A model generated the notes under the pieces. The model worked only from the letters and a program-made list of their open reading frames with translations, was not told where the DNA came from and did not search any database. A stretch of DNA of 64,000 nucleotides from Sporobolomyces roseus (lineage: Eukaryota; Basidiomycota; Microbotryomycetes; Sporidiobolales; Sporidiobolaceae), in contig JADILM010000002.1 in assembly GCA_016617785.1 (NCBI GenBank), forward strand, positions 186,001 through 250,000. Direction: 5' to 3'. A program made the position numbers and the translations under genes. Positions 47,354 through 59,650 of the stretch are shown piece after piece; position 1 is the stretch's first letter, and every line of letters begins with the position of its first letter.

Positions 47354-49141
47354 CTATGCGGAGTCACCAAGTAACAATCCCGCCAACCTATTCTCGACCA
47401 ATTCTGCCCCGATGCCTCCTTTCGGACCTTTGCCAATCGCGGGAGTAGCGGTTCCAGTCGCTGCACCTTCTCCCGTCAATTCCGCCATCCGTTCCTCATT
47501 GATCACGTCTGCGTAAGAGATGAAACTGAGTCTGCGGGGGTGGGCAGCTGAGCCGGAGACGTTTGCGACGAGAGGGTTTTGAGCGAGTTCGATCTGAGGG
47601 GAAGCGCCAGGAGAGGCAGAGGCGACGGAGAGGGCGTTGTCGGATACGGGTGAAGTAGTCGCGGGGAAAGGTACCGAGAGGTTGAGAGGGGAGAGGAGGT
47701 TCGAAGGTCGAAGTGGTGTAGTCGAAGAAAGGGAGGAAGTCGAGTTTGCACGAGGGGAAGTAGAGGTAGTCGAGTCGAGCGATTTCGCGTGCACGGATGG
47801 ACTCGTAGCGGTAGTGGTGCCGACTAGACCAGGGGGTAATTTGCTCGCTTCGTTTTCGAGTGCTTCGGCTAATTTCTTTCCGAAAGGGCCCAATCCGAAC
47901 GCTCCTCCTCCTGCTGAAGTCGTGGGTGGACTGATCTCGCCAGCTGAAGTCGGAGGTGATCCTCCACTGAACGTAGTAGAGCTTCCTCCGGGAGAAGCGG
48001 CGCGACGATCTTCACCTCCAGAAGAAAGCGCTTCGATTCCGTCGACTGAATCAGGAGAGAACGAACGAGCGTGAGAGGATCGTACGGGAGAGCGAGATGC
48101 GTTTGCATAGGCGTTGTGGCTGAAGGAAGAAGAGGAAGGAGGGTGTTGCTGCGATAGAGGATGAGGGTGCGAAGAGGAAGACTGCGAATGGTGAGAGTGA
48201 GTCTGGTGGAGGCCGTGAGAAGGGGCGATGCTGGGAGATGACCAGCCAGATCCTGCTTGTGCGTCTGCTTCCGACTCGTGGATCAATGCTTCCAAGTCGT
48301 GTGAAACGACGGGATCGTCCGTTGCTGAAAGTGCAATGATCGCTTCGGTGAGAACTGGAGGTACGGCGACGTCGACTGCTTCGGAAGGTGTGATGAGGTG
48401 ACTCGAAGCGAACTCGACATCTAATACGAGATATGATTGAGAAATGAGTCCCGATTCGTCTAGTAGTGGGGGGAAGAAAGAGAGAGGAAAGGGAGACTCA
48501 CCTCGTTCGAAGATATGACTGAGATCTACTTGAGAAGAACTCTTTGCCATGCCTGTACTCGACACTCCTTCTCCCATCATTGAAGCCAATCCTCCCCGCT
48601 CTCTCGTTGGACTTGAAGGTTCCTCACTCGCATGCCTCGAAGGTCTCGGACTTGTCGGTCGACTACTTGCAGAGTAATGGTGTTGAGGAGGAGAAGCGAT
48701 TACGCTAGGGCTAGGAGGTACGACAGGGGAAGGACGAGAAGCGAAAGCGCTAGAAGGAGGAGCGGAAGGAGGCTGGATCTTGTTGCTTGAACTCGCTGGT
48801 GAAGCTAGAGGCGGTGGAGATCCAGCTAATGCATCTAGTGGTTGCATTGTACTGGTAGGTCCTGGTGAGATGGATCGTTGCCGAGAGCGGGAATTGGAGG
48901 GAGAAGAGGAGGGGGACTTTGAACGTCGACTATGCGCTGAAGGGGAGGAAAGGGAGGTGGATCGAGATAAAGTAGCGTTCGAGTTACTAGCTGTAGTACG
49001 CAGAGGATCACTGGATTCGTTGAGAGTGATATCCGGGTTTGATTGAAGTTGAGGGAGGTCGTTGGTAGCTGGAGAAACCACGCAAGACTCGCTCTGTCAG
49101 CTCTGATTCGACTTTGATAGCTATGCTGAGGACTCACACAT
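47354..49141 (-). CDS. Conserved Ser/Pro-rich protein, function unknown
   Basis: I do not recognise the family. Exon 1 is four bases, ATGT (49141-49138), followed by a GTGAGT intron; exon 2 starts at 49068 and gives MSTNDLPQLQ. The rest is Ser/Pro-rich low complexity (SPSSSPSNSRSRQRSISPGP; HSHHSQSSSSHPHPLSQQHP), with one intron inside at IFER/DVEFASSHLI. Two ordered blocks stand out: HLITPSEAVDVAVPPVLTEA-IIALSATDDPVVSHDLEALI (about 48420-48290) and the C-terminal RRLSFISYADVINEERMAEL (47520-47550 region) just before GGIGAELVENRLAGLLLGDS. The latter looks like a docking or phospho-motif. A long disordered adaptor is likely; no activity is inferred. Confidence 0.72.
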
Positions 49142-49454
49142 TTGTTTGATCGCGGTCAGAGGAGACGTGTTGGAGAAGGGACCAAAGTTCGAAGTCTCGA
49201 CTTCACTCCGCATTCATCCTTGAAGCGTTTTAGGGTGATTTGCATAGCTTTTTACTCGACACAGTCTTCGTTACGTACAACGCATATCAACAGCTGCTTT
49301 GCTTCTCGAACTAGAATTGGGAGTCGTCCGAAACGAAAATAGATTGCGCTTGCGAAGCGTCGACGTCGACGATTTCGCTCGATACTCTCGATACATTCGC
49401 TAGGACAACCACGGAGCGTGAAGCAGTGTATCATGTGAGGATTACACACATCGA

Positions 49455-50968
49455 CTATCTTTTCTTGTAGATACAAGGCTTGAGAAGTCCCGCTCCTTTA
49501 CGAGTATTTTCAGACTTTTTCATCTCGTTCAACTGTTCCGCACTCGTCGAGGACTTGACGAAATCGAACAATACGAAATGCGAGTTGGAATCGTCCTAGA
49601 ATCGAGGGTTCAATTGAGATTAGTGAATGCACTTTTCGACCGTTGCGAAGGAGACGGAGGAAGGGACCCTCGGTCTCGTGGGGGTTGTGGAAGAGGGGAG
49701 GGGGAGGGAAGAAGAGGGGGGTCATAGTGAAAGATTGCTCACCTTTCCACTCGATTCGAAACCAACACTCTCGATCAATTTAACGAATTCATCAATCTTT
49801 TCGAACCGACTCGAAACTTCCGCAATCAATAATTTTCCATCATCCTTCAATACCCTCCTCGCTTCCCTAATCATATTGATCCAATCCGTTCCCATCAAAC
49901 TCAAGCAACACACTACAGCATCGACCATTTGACCTTCCGAGGCGAATGGAGAACCGGGTAAGGGGACTGAAGAACATTCAGCTTCGATAACGTAGGGATT
50001 TTGGGAGACCAAGTCGAACGAGAGAACCTTGAGTGCTTTCTGGGCGACGAGCTTTGGTTGAGCGAGTTTCAGCTTGAGTGAGGTACCGGAAGTCGAGGCT
50101 GAAGAAGAGTAGGGAGGGGAGAGAGTTCGTGCGAGTCCTGCATCACCGCAACCAAAGTCGGCGACGAGGGAGTTGGCGGGGAGGGAGGATAAGAGAGAGT
50201 TCGAGATGACGGAGAGAGGGTTGACGGGCCAATTCGAGGCTTGCGAACGGAATCCAGAGTGATACTGTAGGAATTCCTGAAGTCAGCAACTTCACGGACT
50301 AGCTCATGTAAGATTGAACTCACATCATCGAATGCGCCTTCTTCCTTCATCAGGTTCCATGCATCTTGTCCCGAAGTCGTATACAGCGTCTCGTTGAGCA
50401 TTCGGAATTTTCCTCCAGCGAGTTTCGCACGAAGTTGAGCCTGCATCGCTGTTTGAGGGGCAGCGGTCGCTTGGCTCGTTGAAACCACATTCGGTGCAGA
50501 GTGTCGGAAAGGTTCGGCGGGAGAAGCGGCAGGGGAAGTAGGTCGAAGTAAGGAAGAAGATTGCGAAGGTTTTAAAGGTTTGTCGGTGGTATCTCCCTTC
50601 TTCTTCTGCTTCTTTGATTTCCCTTGACCCTGTTCTTCTCTATCCTCTCTCTCCTTGACTGGAGTTGGCTTGTCCTGATTGGCAGCTGCTCCTTTCCCCT
50701 TCTTGTTCTTCTTCCCTTTTCCCTCTGCTCCTGGTGGTTTCCCTTCCCCTCTGACACCGATTGGAGTACTGTTGGTTCCTGAACTTGCTTTATCAATCTT
50801 GTGCATAGTCTTCATGAGCTTTTCGAGGTTGACTGCTCCTGTTTGAGCGAGTTGATCTTTTCCTGAAGCAGTTGATCCGGATCTCTTGCGTTTCTTTGCC
50901 GAGTTGGCGTTGGATGAGTCGGGTACTGGTGCTGCCTTGACATCGAGTAGAGGAGTATCGAACAGCAT
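49455..50968 (-). CDS. RRP8: Ribosomal RNA-processing methyltransferase Rrp8
   Basis: Nucleolar SAM-dependent enzyme that makes m1A on 25S rRNA. The start MLFDTPLLDVKAAPVPDSSN is preferred because the upstream in-frame ATG at 51061 lies only 25 bp from the divergent Pho86-like start. A Lys-rich tail region (GEGKPPGAEGKGKKNKKGKG) precedes the methyltransferase part: KFRMLNETLYTTSG, then YHSGFRSQASNWPVNPLSVI, the SAM motif LVADFGCGDAGLARTL, DAVVCCLSLMGTDWINMIRE and KDDGKLLIAEVSSRFEKIDE. The last exon gives SHFVLFDFVKSSTSAEQLNE and ends CIYKKR at 49455. Order and motifs match Rrp8. Confidence 0.9.
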
Positions 50969-51086
50969 ATTTGTGATCGAAGTGAAAGGTTGTTTCGAGA
51001 CGAACGTTCCGCTTCCCTTTCTCCCTTCTTCCTCTACTACCACTCCCTGCGACCACTTCATACGACTGCTTGGAGGCTACAGTGAT

Positions 51087-52478
51087 ATGTCAGATACTCC
51101 TCAAGGTGGTACAGCTGCCGTTCAAGCGAATCCCACTGCACGCGACCTTCAACAAACACAGGACCCTCTTCCAGCTCTCATTCGGCCATACGATGCGAAA
51201 CGAGATCAAAAATTGACGAGGTACTTGATAGGAGCTGGAGTAATGGAACCGTGAGTCCTCCCTTCACTCTCTTCGTCACGATGACTTCGCTAACTTCGCA
51301 ATTCCTCTTTTCGCAGATCTGCTCTCGCCAACCGCAACGCCCTCTTGAAGCCAATCTCCCTCCTCGTATGCCTTACAATGGCACATCTCATGACCATCTA
51401 CTTCACCGTCGGTTACCCTCCTTTCATCCACAACCTCTTCTCTTCGAACCCAAAACCTCTCAACCCTCTCTCTCCTATCTGGCAATCCTGCGCTGATTCT
51501 CTCCTCCTCTTCCCTCTCTTCCTCGGACCTCCCATCATCGTCCTCGCCTTGTTCGAAATGAGGCATCGAGCTATCTTCGAAGCGGAAATGAGACGAGCGA
51601 TCGGAGAGGAGGACTTGAGGGATATCACGAAATACTACGGAGTCAAGAAGGAGGGAAGTAGTGATGACGAGAAGTCGGACAGTCAGAAACAACCAGAACA
51701 GAGGAAAGGTTTCTGGGTGTTCGAGTATGAGAATCGAATTCTGGGAGTAGTTGGAATCGATGGAACGAAACCTGGACAACCTCTCGATTCGATCATGGAT
51801 CACTTGGACTCGCTCAAAATCAAGAAAGACGCAAAGAAGAAGGAGGAACAACAAGAATCTGAATCCGAATCAGCTTCGACCACCGCTACCACGACTGCTT
51901 CTTCCCTTCGCTCTCGCAACATCAAGTCGCTCGACATCCCCGAGAAGGATTCTGCCCCTTCCCTTTCTGTCACTCCTCCTTCCCCTTCCTCCGGCAGTGC
52001 TCCCTCTTCTTACGCTCTCGCTTCTTCCCCTCTACCTGACGGTACTCTCCACCTTCGCCGGTTCACCACGAGCATGTCCTTCCGTTCCGCCGACATCGAA
52101 GACGATCTCCTCGATTTCGCAGCGAAATCCGCTTTCGCCAAACAAGGTTCCAATTCTCCTCCTCCCGCTCGTCAACTCGTCATTTCCCTTCGACCAACCG
52201 TTCAAACCTCCCTACGGAAGAAACTCGAGCAACATGGGTGGACGGTCGTACCGAAAGGCAGTGAACTCGAAGTTCCTCTCAGTGGTCAGAAACTCGCATC
52301 GACTCGAGAATCCGCTTGGTCGAAGACGATTGCCGCTGTCTGGCCCCTCTCCCTAGAACCTGCGACGATGGTACTCAAGAGGTCGGATTGGGAGGAGAAT
52401 CAAAAAGCGGATGCTGCTCAAGCTGTTTCGAAATTGTTTGGAGGAAAAGGTGTCAAAATTAGCGGTCAAGGGTTGTAA
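51087..52478 (+). CDS. Pho86-like membrane protein
   Basis: Pho86-type proteins are ER factors needed for phosphate-transporter export; that role is an inference here. The start is MSDTPQGGTAAVQANPTARD. The conserved region is LIRPYDAKRDQKLTRYLIGA-GVME then, after the only intron, SALANRNALLKPISLLVCLT-MAHLMTIYFTVGYPP with two hydrophobic segments, the second SCADSLLLFPLFLGPPIIVL-ALFE. A GNAT-like beta segment follows (GFWVFEYENRILGVVGIDGT), a low-complexity linker, then LHLRRFTTSMSFRSADIEDD and RQLVISLRPTVQTSLRKKLE. I recall this layout for basidiomycete Pho86 proteins, but the family call is not certain. Confidence 0.6.
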
Positions 52479-52544
52479 AACAAGGGTTTCTCGAGTTATA
52501 GGTCATCAATAATCATAGACATTACATTCTGCTGACATGGTTGA

Positions 52545-52821
52545 ATGTCGTCGCCCGTCGAAGAACACGTTCGAGCGATTCTCCTCTCTGGAAAACTCGC
52601 TTCGGTCCGCTCGGGAGGATCTTCATTCATTCGGCAACCTCAACTATCGTATCACACAAAAGGTATCCTATCATTTCCATTTGCCTAGCTTTGAGGTGCA
52701 GAGCGAGCTAATTGTTTGAGTTGAGTGCGCAGAAATCGTACGGATCTGCGGTTTTCCTCGTGGTGGATTTCCGACGTGCTTCTCCTTCTGCTTGGTTGCT
52801 CTCCTCACGAAACGTTTCTGA
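52545..52821 (+). CDS. Candidate small protein, 68 residues, function unknown
   Basis: Two exons (52545-52662, 52733-52821) join in phase through a GTATCC donor. The product starts MSSPVEEHVRAILLSGKLAS and ends in VALLTKRF. I recognise no family. An alternative ATG at 52537 opens another frame. The case rests on a coherent reading frame with plausible splice sites in the gap between two genes, so it may be chance. Confidence 0.28.
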
Positions 52822-52844
52822 TCTGCAGGATCGAAGGAGTTTGA

Positions 52845-53258
52845 CTCTCCTCCTGTCTATCGAGCAAATTCCTGCAAGTTTCGCCTTCTTTATCTTCGAC
52901 ATTTCATCTCTCGCGTCCTGCGACATGATTCCCTACTTACTGCACCTAAATGGCGCGCACTGACTCCTCTCCTCCTTCATTACTGCCTCTCCTGCTTTGC
53001 GCTTGCTCGGAATGAGGGTAGCTCCTGCGACGACCTCCCTCGACGACTACAAGTAGCTGACTTCGACTCATTCTCTCTCTCTTCTCTTTCCTCTTCATTC
53101 TCATCAGCTTCCTCTCCTCACTCTCTCACTCACACACACACTCTCTCTCTTCTTCTCCTCTCTCTCTCTCTCTCGCTTTCGACTCTACCACTTTCAACTT
53201 TCCTCTTCCTACCTCCGACACTCCTTCACTTCACTTCACCTCACTCACTTAATCCAAC
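52845..53258. other. Promoter region of the first CPL1-like gene, with CT repeats
   Basis: Contains a long pyrimidine tract with CA and CT runs (about 53130-53176), typical of a strong fungal promoter and 5' UTR. No gene seen. Confidence 0.5.
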
Positions 53259-54395
53259 ATGGTTCGCATCGCCGCTCTCGCCGCCATCGTCGCATCGACT
53301 TTCTCCCTCTCGAACGCCATCACCGTTCCTACGACTGGCACCATTTCATTCCCTGCTCCAGTTTCGGAGAACCCTCTCGAGAAGCGCGGATTGATCAACT
53401 TAGGAGCGTTGGTCGGTAAGGGCGCTCTCATTGACCTCGACGTCCTCGTTAACATCCTCGGGCCCAACCAATGTACCGGAAACGCCGTCGTCGGAGTTCA
53501 AGCTTCGATTCAAATCGGTCACTTGTTATCGGTCTGCGCTTGCGTAGAGATCCTTTCGAAGTCTCGAGACGTCACTCCTTGCCCTACTTGGTGAGTACTC
53601 TCTCACTCTCCTTGTGTGTTGAGCGCTTTCCGATCACTGACTCCTCTTTTTCGCTTTTTTTCTTCTCTCTAGCCCTGCCAACTCTGAACCCATCTGTGGA
53701 TCTGGATCTTGCGGTTGCTCGTGCAAATCTGGAGTATGTCACTTCCTCGTCTCCTCTCATATGAGACTCCTTAGACTGACCCTTTTTCGCTTTCGATAGT
53801 ACTCTGCCGGGCAAGGAGGACAATGTTTCCCCGATTCTGGATGTCGTTCAACTGGTGGAACCCTTCAAAACAACCGGGATGGAACCTCTACCTGTGTCTG
53901 CCCTTCTCCTAAAGTCACTTCCCCTCAAAACACCTGCGTTCTTCCTGCTTCTGCCCGTGCTCGCGCGGCTCGCATCAAGGCTCGCTCTCAACTCACCCTC
54001 GACTACCCTTCCGTTGAAGGCGACGACCACCTCAAGTGCCCTGACGGTGAGAGGGCCTGCTCGCTCGGCAGTGGCAACGGATACGAATGCCTTGACGTTA
54101 CCTCAACCCTCGACTCTTGTACGTTTCATCGCGTCTGTCTTCTCATGGTACATACGCTGACGTCTGCTCCTTTCGAATTATCAGGTGGTGCTTGCCCTCA
54201 AGAAGTTGGATCTGTCAACTGCTTAGCCCTTCCTGGCGCTGCCGGCGTGACTTGCAGAGATTCACAATGCATCGTTGGTGAGCCTATTCTCCTTCCCTCT
54301 TTTTCCTTGACCGCGTCTGACGTCCTTTCTACCCTACAGCTTCCTGCTTCCCCGGATGGCGATACCTCAACGGTCGATGCCACCGCATGGATTAG
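53259..54395 (+). CDS. CPL1-like cysteine-rich secreted protein 1
   Basis: Secreted protein of the CPL1 family, first known from a Cryptococcus gene; the role here is unknown. It has a signal peptide (MVRIAALAAIVASTFSLSNA) and a Kex2-like site LEKR just before GLINLGALVGK. The next region has CTGNAVVGVQASIQIG and CACVEIL, then an EGF-like cysteine stretch (CPANSEPICGSGSCGCSCKS). A basic hinge follows (LPASARARAARIKARSQL). The C-terminal CPL1 domain is CPDGERACSLGSGNGYECLD, then SCGGACPQEVGSVNCLALPG and SCFPGWRYLNGRCHRMD, ending with a stop at 54393-54395. First of three tandem copies, all on the plus strand. Confidence 0.87.
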
Positions 54396-55475
54396 GTCTC
54401 GCTTCGCAATCTGTTTCTTTCGCATTTCTTTCGTTTGTTCTCTCGGCTTCTCGTTTCAACAAGGTGGATCACCCCTTCTTCTTTCAATCAGTAACCCCCT
54501 CTTTCACGAACCATCAGTACCATTTAGTAGCTCTTCGCATTATTCGTTCATCTGTCTATTCACCTATACCCGCTTTCCTCTCGTTCAACTACTATCGTTA
54601 GCTCCAACTCTGGCTCACTTATTAGATGCCTCGCTTGCAACTCCCACGTCTCGTTTTGCAACTTTCGACGCCCATCGCCCGCAAAATGAGAGATGCGAAT
54701 GATTAAGCTTTGTTTGCTTTCTTTGCTTCTCCCGTTCTTTCGCTTGCCTCGCTTACCAGCATCCGTTCACGGCCTCTGACTCTATGCGTCTACTCCACAT
54801 CCTCCGGCCTCAGGTCTCGACTGACGCTGGCTTGGAACCTCATGCTTTCAGTAAGCTTTCGAAGGGTCTTTTGCACGTTCGGATACGGGTTCCTTCTACT
54901 TTTTCGAACTTCCTCAGTTCAGCAGTACATAGTTAGGACTCCCCTGTGTCGTGTCGAGTAGCTAGGTATCCGACATCTTCGAAGCTCGGCACACAGTAAT
55001 GGAAGATCTCTCCTCGAATTCATGCAAGATTTCCTTCGTACCTTCCTTATCTAGTGAATGTCTGTCAAAGTCCTTGACTTTCGGAGCCTGTACCATGTCT
55101 GAGCACTCAACTTTATACTCAATCTCCGCGTTCCCGGGCAGTCCGACTTCTCTGCGAGCCGCTTCTCAACCTTTGCGACAAGCTTCTTCGCAACTCGACT
55201 TACTCTTTGAGGATCTCGCATCAACGCGCAGAGTTCCGACTCGAAGGATGCGGCAAGTTCGAGATGTATTCAATAGAGGGTCACCAGAGGCGCATGATTG
55301 AAACCTATAATTCTGCCTCGGAAGCGAAAACTCTCGCAAAATGAAAAAGTCGGATCACTCCAAAGATCCCGTCTTCTCTCCCTCTCTTCTCATCTCCCTC
55401 ATCAGCCTATCCTTTAACGTCTCAGCGACGAACCCCAACGCTTCCCACCTTTACTCTCGTTAACTCACGCTCGCC
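54396..55475. other. Intergenic region between CPL1-like genes 1 and 2
   Basis: About 1.1 kb. A 100-codon open frame at 54999-55301 has no family resemblance and no splicing support. I call nothing here. Confidence 0.4.
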
Positions 55476-56816
55476 ATGCTCTTCCGAACCTTGCTTCTTT
55501 CCGCCCTCCCTCTCTTCTCGTTAGTCCCCTCAACCTCAGCTCTACTTGGCGTCAACCTTGATCTACTGGGCCTCACAAAGCTCGATCTCGACGTCGGGCT
55601 GCTGAAGAACGGAGGTAAGCATCTTGGCCCCCCGTCTCGAGTCGGGAACGCTGCCTTCGAGTTTCGAGCTGACGAGCCCTTAAACCATATCGAACAGCAC
55701 TCGTAAATGTAAGCTATTGTTGAACAACCACTCACTGCCAACAGCGCACTGCTGACGATTCTCGACGCTTTTTCACTCTCGGACCTCTTTCGAAATTCGA
55801 TTTTCTCACCTTTCTCAGGTCGACGCTTTCGGCAACATCCTAGGAAGCGGCGACTGTCCTTCCGCCAACGTAGGAGTACAGGCGAGTGTATTATCGTTGG
55901 TTAAGACATGCGTTTGCATCAACTTGCTGCACAATGGCTTACTCGGCGTGAGTCTCGCTTCCCTATTCAGCTCCGTATAGGGAATACTGACATATCAAGC
56001 TCGTCGGTGCAGCGTCAAACCGCTTGTCCCGCGTACATTTCTATCCTTTCCGAGCTTCGCTGGATTAATAGCTTATTTCTCGGTTGATCTTGTTTGCAGT
56101 TGTCCCGCCAACTCGGCACCGATCTGTGGAGGAGCCAAATGTGGCTGCGCTTGCGCCGCTGGGTACTACTCAGTACGCCTCTCTCTTCGTTTCAGCTTCG
56201 ATCGAGCGAAACTGACGCAACGAGCTCATTTCGCAGGATCAAGCAAGCAAAACCTGTTTACCTAAACAGAGCTGCATCTCGACGGGTGGCGCCCTCTTGA
56301 ATTACGACGACGGAACTTCCCAATGTACCTGCACTTCACCGCTTCAATCGACTGGAATGGGTTCTTGTTCGCTTCCTCCCTCCGCTCGTGCTCGACGACA
56401 CCGCCGCGACTTCTCCTCTCCCAAACACCACGGACGCCGCAATCAACGGGTATTCCCTCCGGCAACTTCTGAAGCTTTGACGAGAACGGCTCTCGTTCAA
56501 GACGTCGACTCGAGCGAACACTGTCCCCAAGGCGAAACAGCTTGCCCTCTATCGTCTGGAGGAGTTGAATGTATCGATACTACCGCTTCTCTCACTTCAT
56601 GTACGTCCAGACCCTCCTTTCTCGAGCGAAGAAGAGAATGTGCTGACTCTTCGCTGCTTTTTTCGACACACAGGCGGCGGTTGCGTTGGGGATTCTTTGA
56701 GCGGTACGAATTGTCTCTCGATCCCAGGCGCTCTCCATGTCGAGTGTCAATCGGGTAGCTGCTCCGTAGCGAGCTGCTTCAAGGGATGGAGTTTTTCGAA
56801 CGGTCGTTGTATTTGA
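55476..56816 (+). CDS. CPL1-like cysteine-rich secreted protein 2
   Basis: Signal peptide MLFRTLLLSALPLFSLVPST-S, then the family amphipathic stretch LLGVNLDLLGLTKLDLDVGL. Short exons give ALVNVDAFGNILGSGDCPSA-N, the block VGVQASVLSLVKTCVCINLL, and the EGF-like run CPANSAPICGGAKCGCACAA. A basic hinge is present (LPPSARARRHRRDFSSPKHH). The CPL1 domain reads CPQGETACPLSSGGVECIDT, SCGGCVGDSLSGTNCLSIPG and VECQSGSCSVASCFKGWSFS, ending NGRCI. All cysteines of the domain are kept. Middle copy of the cluster. Confidence 0.87.
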
Positions 56817-58165
56817 CCTATCTACGCCCCACTTCCTCCTCTTTTCCGCCTTTACTTCCTCTTTCGCATGTATATATCTTAATACGGTTACTTTGCTTCG
56901 TCTGACGACTCCAGTCAATGTATCTTGAAATGTCGGTAATAGACTCTCGTCGAATATTTCTCTCCTCGTCTGCTCCTACGATTGTGAGCAGCTTTCTTCT
57001 CTGTTTGTATGAGGTCACAGACTTCTGTAGCTACTATGAAGATCGGTGCGAAATGAGCAATACCCTTTCCATCGACTTCGCGACGTCAAAAGTTTGAAAG
57101 TACGCCTTTCGGAACTCTCTTCGCTTTGCAAGATACAGTGTGACGACGTTCAGTACTCAACGTGCATCTCGTGGATTACAAACTAGATAAGGTAGTTCGA
57201 ACCCATACAGGCTCTATGACTAGGAGGAGCAGGTCGGAGTTTGCAGAGGCTCTAAAAAAGCTAATCAGCCGAAGCATGCTTGGTGACACTCGCAAGATTA
57301 GTCGAGATTAGGAAAGTCCAATATTTGCAACCTGTGCATAGAGACGCAGCAACAGTCCCGGGTGACTTGCGAGTGACGACCTCTCGAGCCGAAGGATCGC
57401 TGAGAAGGGAAGGTTTCGACAACCTTAAAACGTTATTCCTGCGAAAAAGCCCGGAGGGATGCACGCGAGTAGATCGAACCCGCTCTCGAGAGGCAGCCCA
57501 TGCACAGCGCCAATTTTTCGCCCGACGAAGTTACGAAGAAAAAGAACATTTGCAACCGATGCGAACGCATTCTTTCACCTCTTCTGTGCCTCGTAACCTG
57601 GTCTGGATACCTCGTATCGTCTATATCTGACGACTCAGAGTATTCAGGTAGGTCCCCTCGTTCGAATCGCTGAAACGCTGCCATTTTTCGTGTCGACTCA
57701 TTGTCGATGGAACGCTTGTCAAATCCCTTGACTCCGATCCCACTTCTTGACCGTCAGAGCGATCTTCCTCTTCTACGCTATGCTCTTAAAAGATCGAGAG
57801 CCGTGTTCCGTCGTTTGCGCAATGCCGTTCTTTCGAAACATGATCAAGGGCACATTTCCTGCTTGGATATCTGGAGAAAGTAGAAGTTCTTCGACGCGGG
57901 TGACGACAGATGTTATCCAACGGTCGCGCGGAGAGGAAGGTTGGCATAAAGATCCTAAGCAAAGAGCCCTCTTCGCAACCGAGTGTCGAAGAATTTTCTT
58001 TCTTCAGTCAACTATTTCAACCCGAGGTTTGCTTCTTCTCTCTCTCTTCCTTTCCTCATCCTCTTCACCAACACAGCTCTCAGCCTTACCTTTCCACTCT
58101 CCTACTACCTCGCGCCTTTCACCCACCCTTTCACCCACCCCTCTTTCTCCCTTCTTTCGCTCAAC
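56817..58165. other. Intergenic region between CPL1-like genes 2 and 3
   Basis: About 1.35 kb. Only short, unrelated open frames are present on both strands. Nothing is recognisable except the pyrimidine-rich promoter just before 58166. Confidence 0.4.
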
Positions 58166-59244
58166 ATGGTCGCTACTCGTACTATCTTCTCAGCTCTCAC
58201 CGCCCTCACCCTCGCCGCCTCTTCATCGGCTCAACTCCTCGAAGATATCCTCGGTATCAACCTTGACCTCGGCTTACTTCAGGATGGCGGTTCGTGATTT
58301 CGGAATGACACTCAGATTTCGACGATGAATGCTGACCTTGGTCTTCCTTACTTTCTTCCAACAGCACTCGTTACTGCAGATGTCTTTGCGGATGTACTCA
58401 CTCAAGATACCTGCCCAACGGCCACTATTGGGGTCACCGCATCAGTCCTCAATTTGGTTCGCATTTGCGCTTGTGTCTCCCTGCTCGAGTTAGGCGACAA
58501 CCAGGAAGTCTGCGAGTGCCCTCTCGCTAACTCTTCCCCTATCTGTGCTCGTGGACGATGCGCCTGTCAATGTGATGAAGGTTTCGTTTCCGTGAGTTTT
58601 CCTCAGAGCTTGATGAAGAGCCGCGAAACGAAGAAGCTCACCTTCTCCCTTCGATCCTAGGACTCCACCACCGGTACCTGTGTCGACGAGAACGCTTGCG
58701 GTAACTCTGGAGGAACGCTCGTTTCCAACAACGATGGTTCGTTCGTTTGCTCGTGCCCTAGCCCTCTCACGTTAGTCTCCCTTTCCACTTTTGCTTTCCA
58801 CCTCTTCTCCGACGACTAGAGTACTGACATCGACGCTTCCACAGTCTCAACGCTCAAGGAACTTGCTCGCTTCCCGCCTCCGCCCGAGCTCGCGCTGCTC
58901 GACGCAACCTCGTCCTCAACGGTGCCGCCGCCGCCTTCCCCTTCCAATCCGGCAAGTACTGCTCTGCTGGAGAGACCGCCTGTTCACTACCTTGTGAGTT
59001 TCGAGTTTCGGTTATAGGAGTCTTGTGAAATCGAGCTCACCCTTCCTCCTTCCTCTCTACAGCCGGTAACTACGAATGCATCGACACTCGCGACTCATTG
59101 ACCTCCTGTGGAGGCTGTCCCGGTCAAGGAGGAGTCAACTGCCTCGCCATCGAGGGAGCTCTTTCCGTCACTTGCTCCAACTCCCGCTGCCAAGTCGGCT
59201 CCTGCTTCGCTGGATACCGATACGAGAACGGACGATGCATCTAG
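58166..59244 (+). CDS. CPL1-like cysteine-rich secreted protein 3
   Basis: Signal peptide MVATRTIFSALTALTLAASS-SAQ, then LLEDILGINLDLGLLQDGG. The next exon has ALVTADVFADVLTQDTCPTA and IGVTASVLNLVRICACVSLL with the EGF-like run CECPLANSSPICARGRCACQ. A later exon gives CVDENACGNSGGTLVSNNDG and CSCPSPLTLNAQGTCSLPAS-ARARAARR. The CPL1 domain ends with CSAGETACSLPSGNYECIDT, SCGGCPGQGGVNCLAIEGAL and GSCFAGYRYENGRCI. The segment 58468-58566 recurs almost unchanged at 61627-61725. Confidence 0.88.
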
Positions 59245-59650
59245 ATTTAAACTCACCTTTTAGTCGTTCCTTGCTTTCCACCCTCTCTTTATTGTACAAG
59301 ACGGACCCTCCCTCGTCGGTTTCTTTTCGGATCGGATATCAATATTTCGTTTTCTCCCTCTTAGCTTTTAATTGCCCTTTTCTCTGTACATAGCACCCTT
59401 GAACATACTCCTTTTTGGTCCTTTTTATCGCATATTGATGCGGCTCACGAGCCCTGCTAATAATCATAGAATATTAGTCTCTTCCTTCCTTCGTGCTCGT
59501 CCCTTTGCGAGAGACCGGCTGAGCCTGGCACATAGAGCTGTCTCCGAAGCAAGCAGTCCTGAGCGATCGAAGCGAGTCCCACGTATCCTTGAGAGCACCG
59601 AAACGACGGGAGAAGTGATACTTTCGAAATACATTTTCGCCAGATATAAT

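Noticed and set aside
54999..55301. 100-codon plus-strand frame between CPL1-like genes 1 and 2
   Set aside because: No family resemblance and no splice or promoter support.
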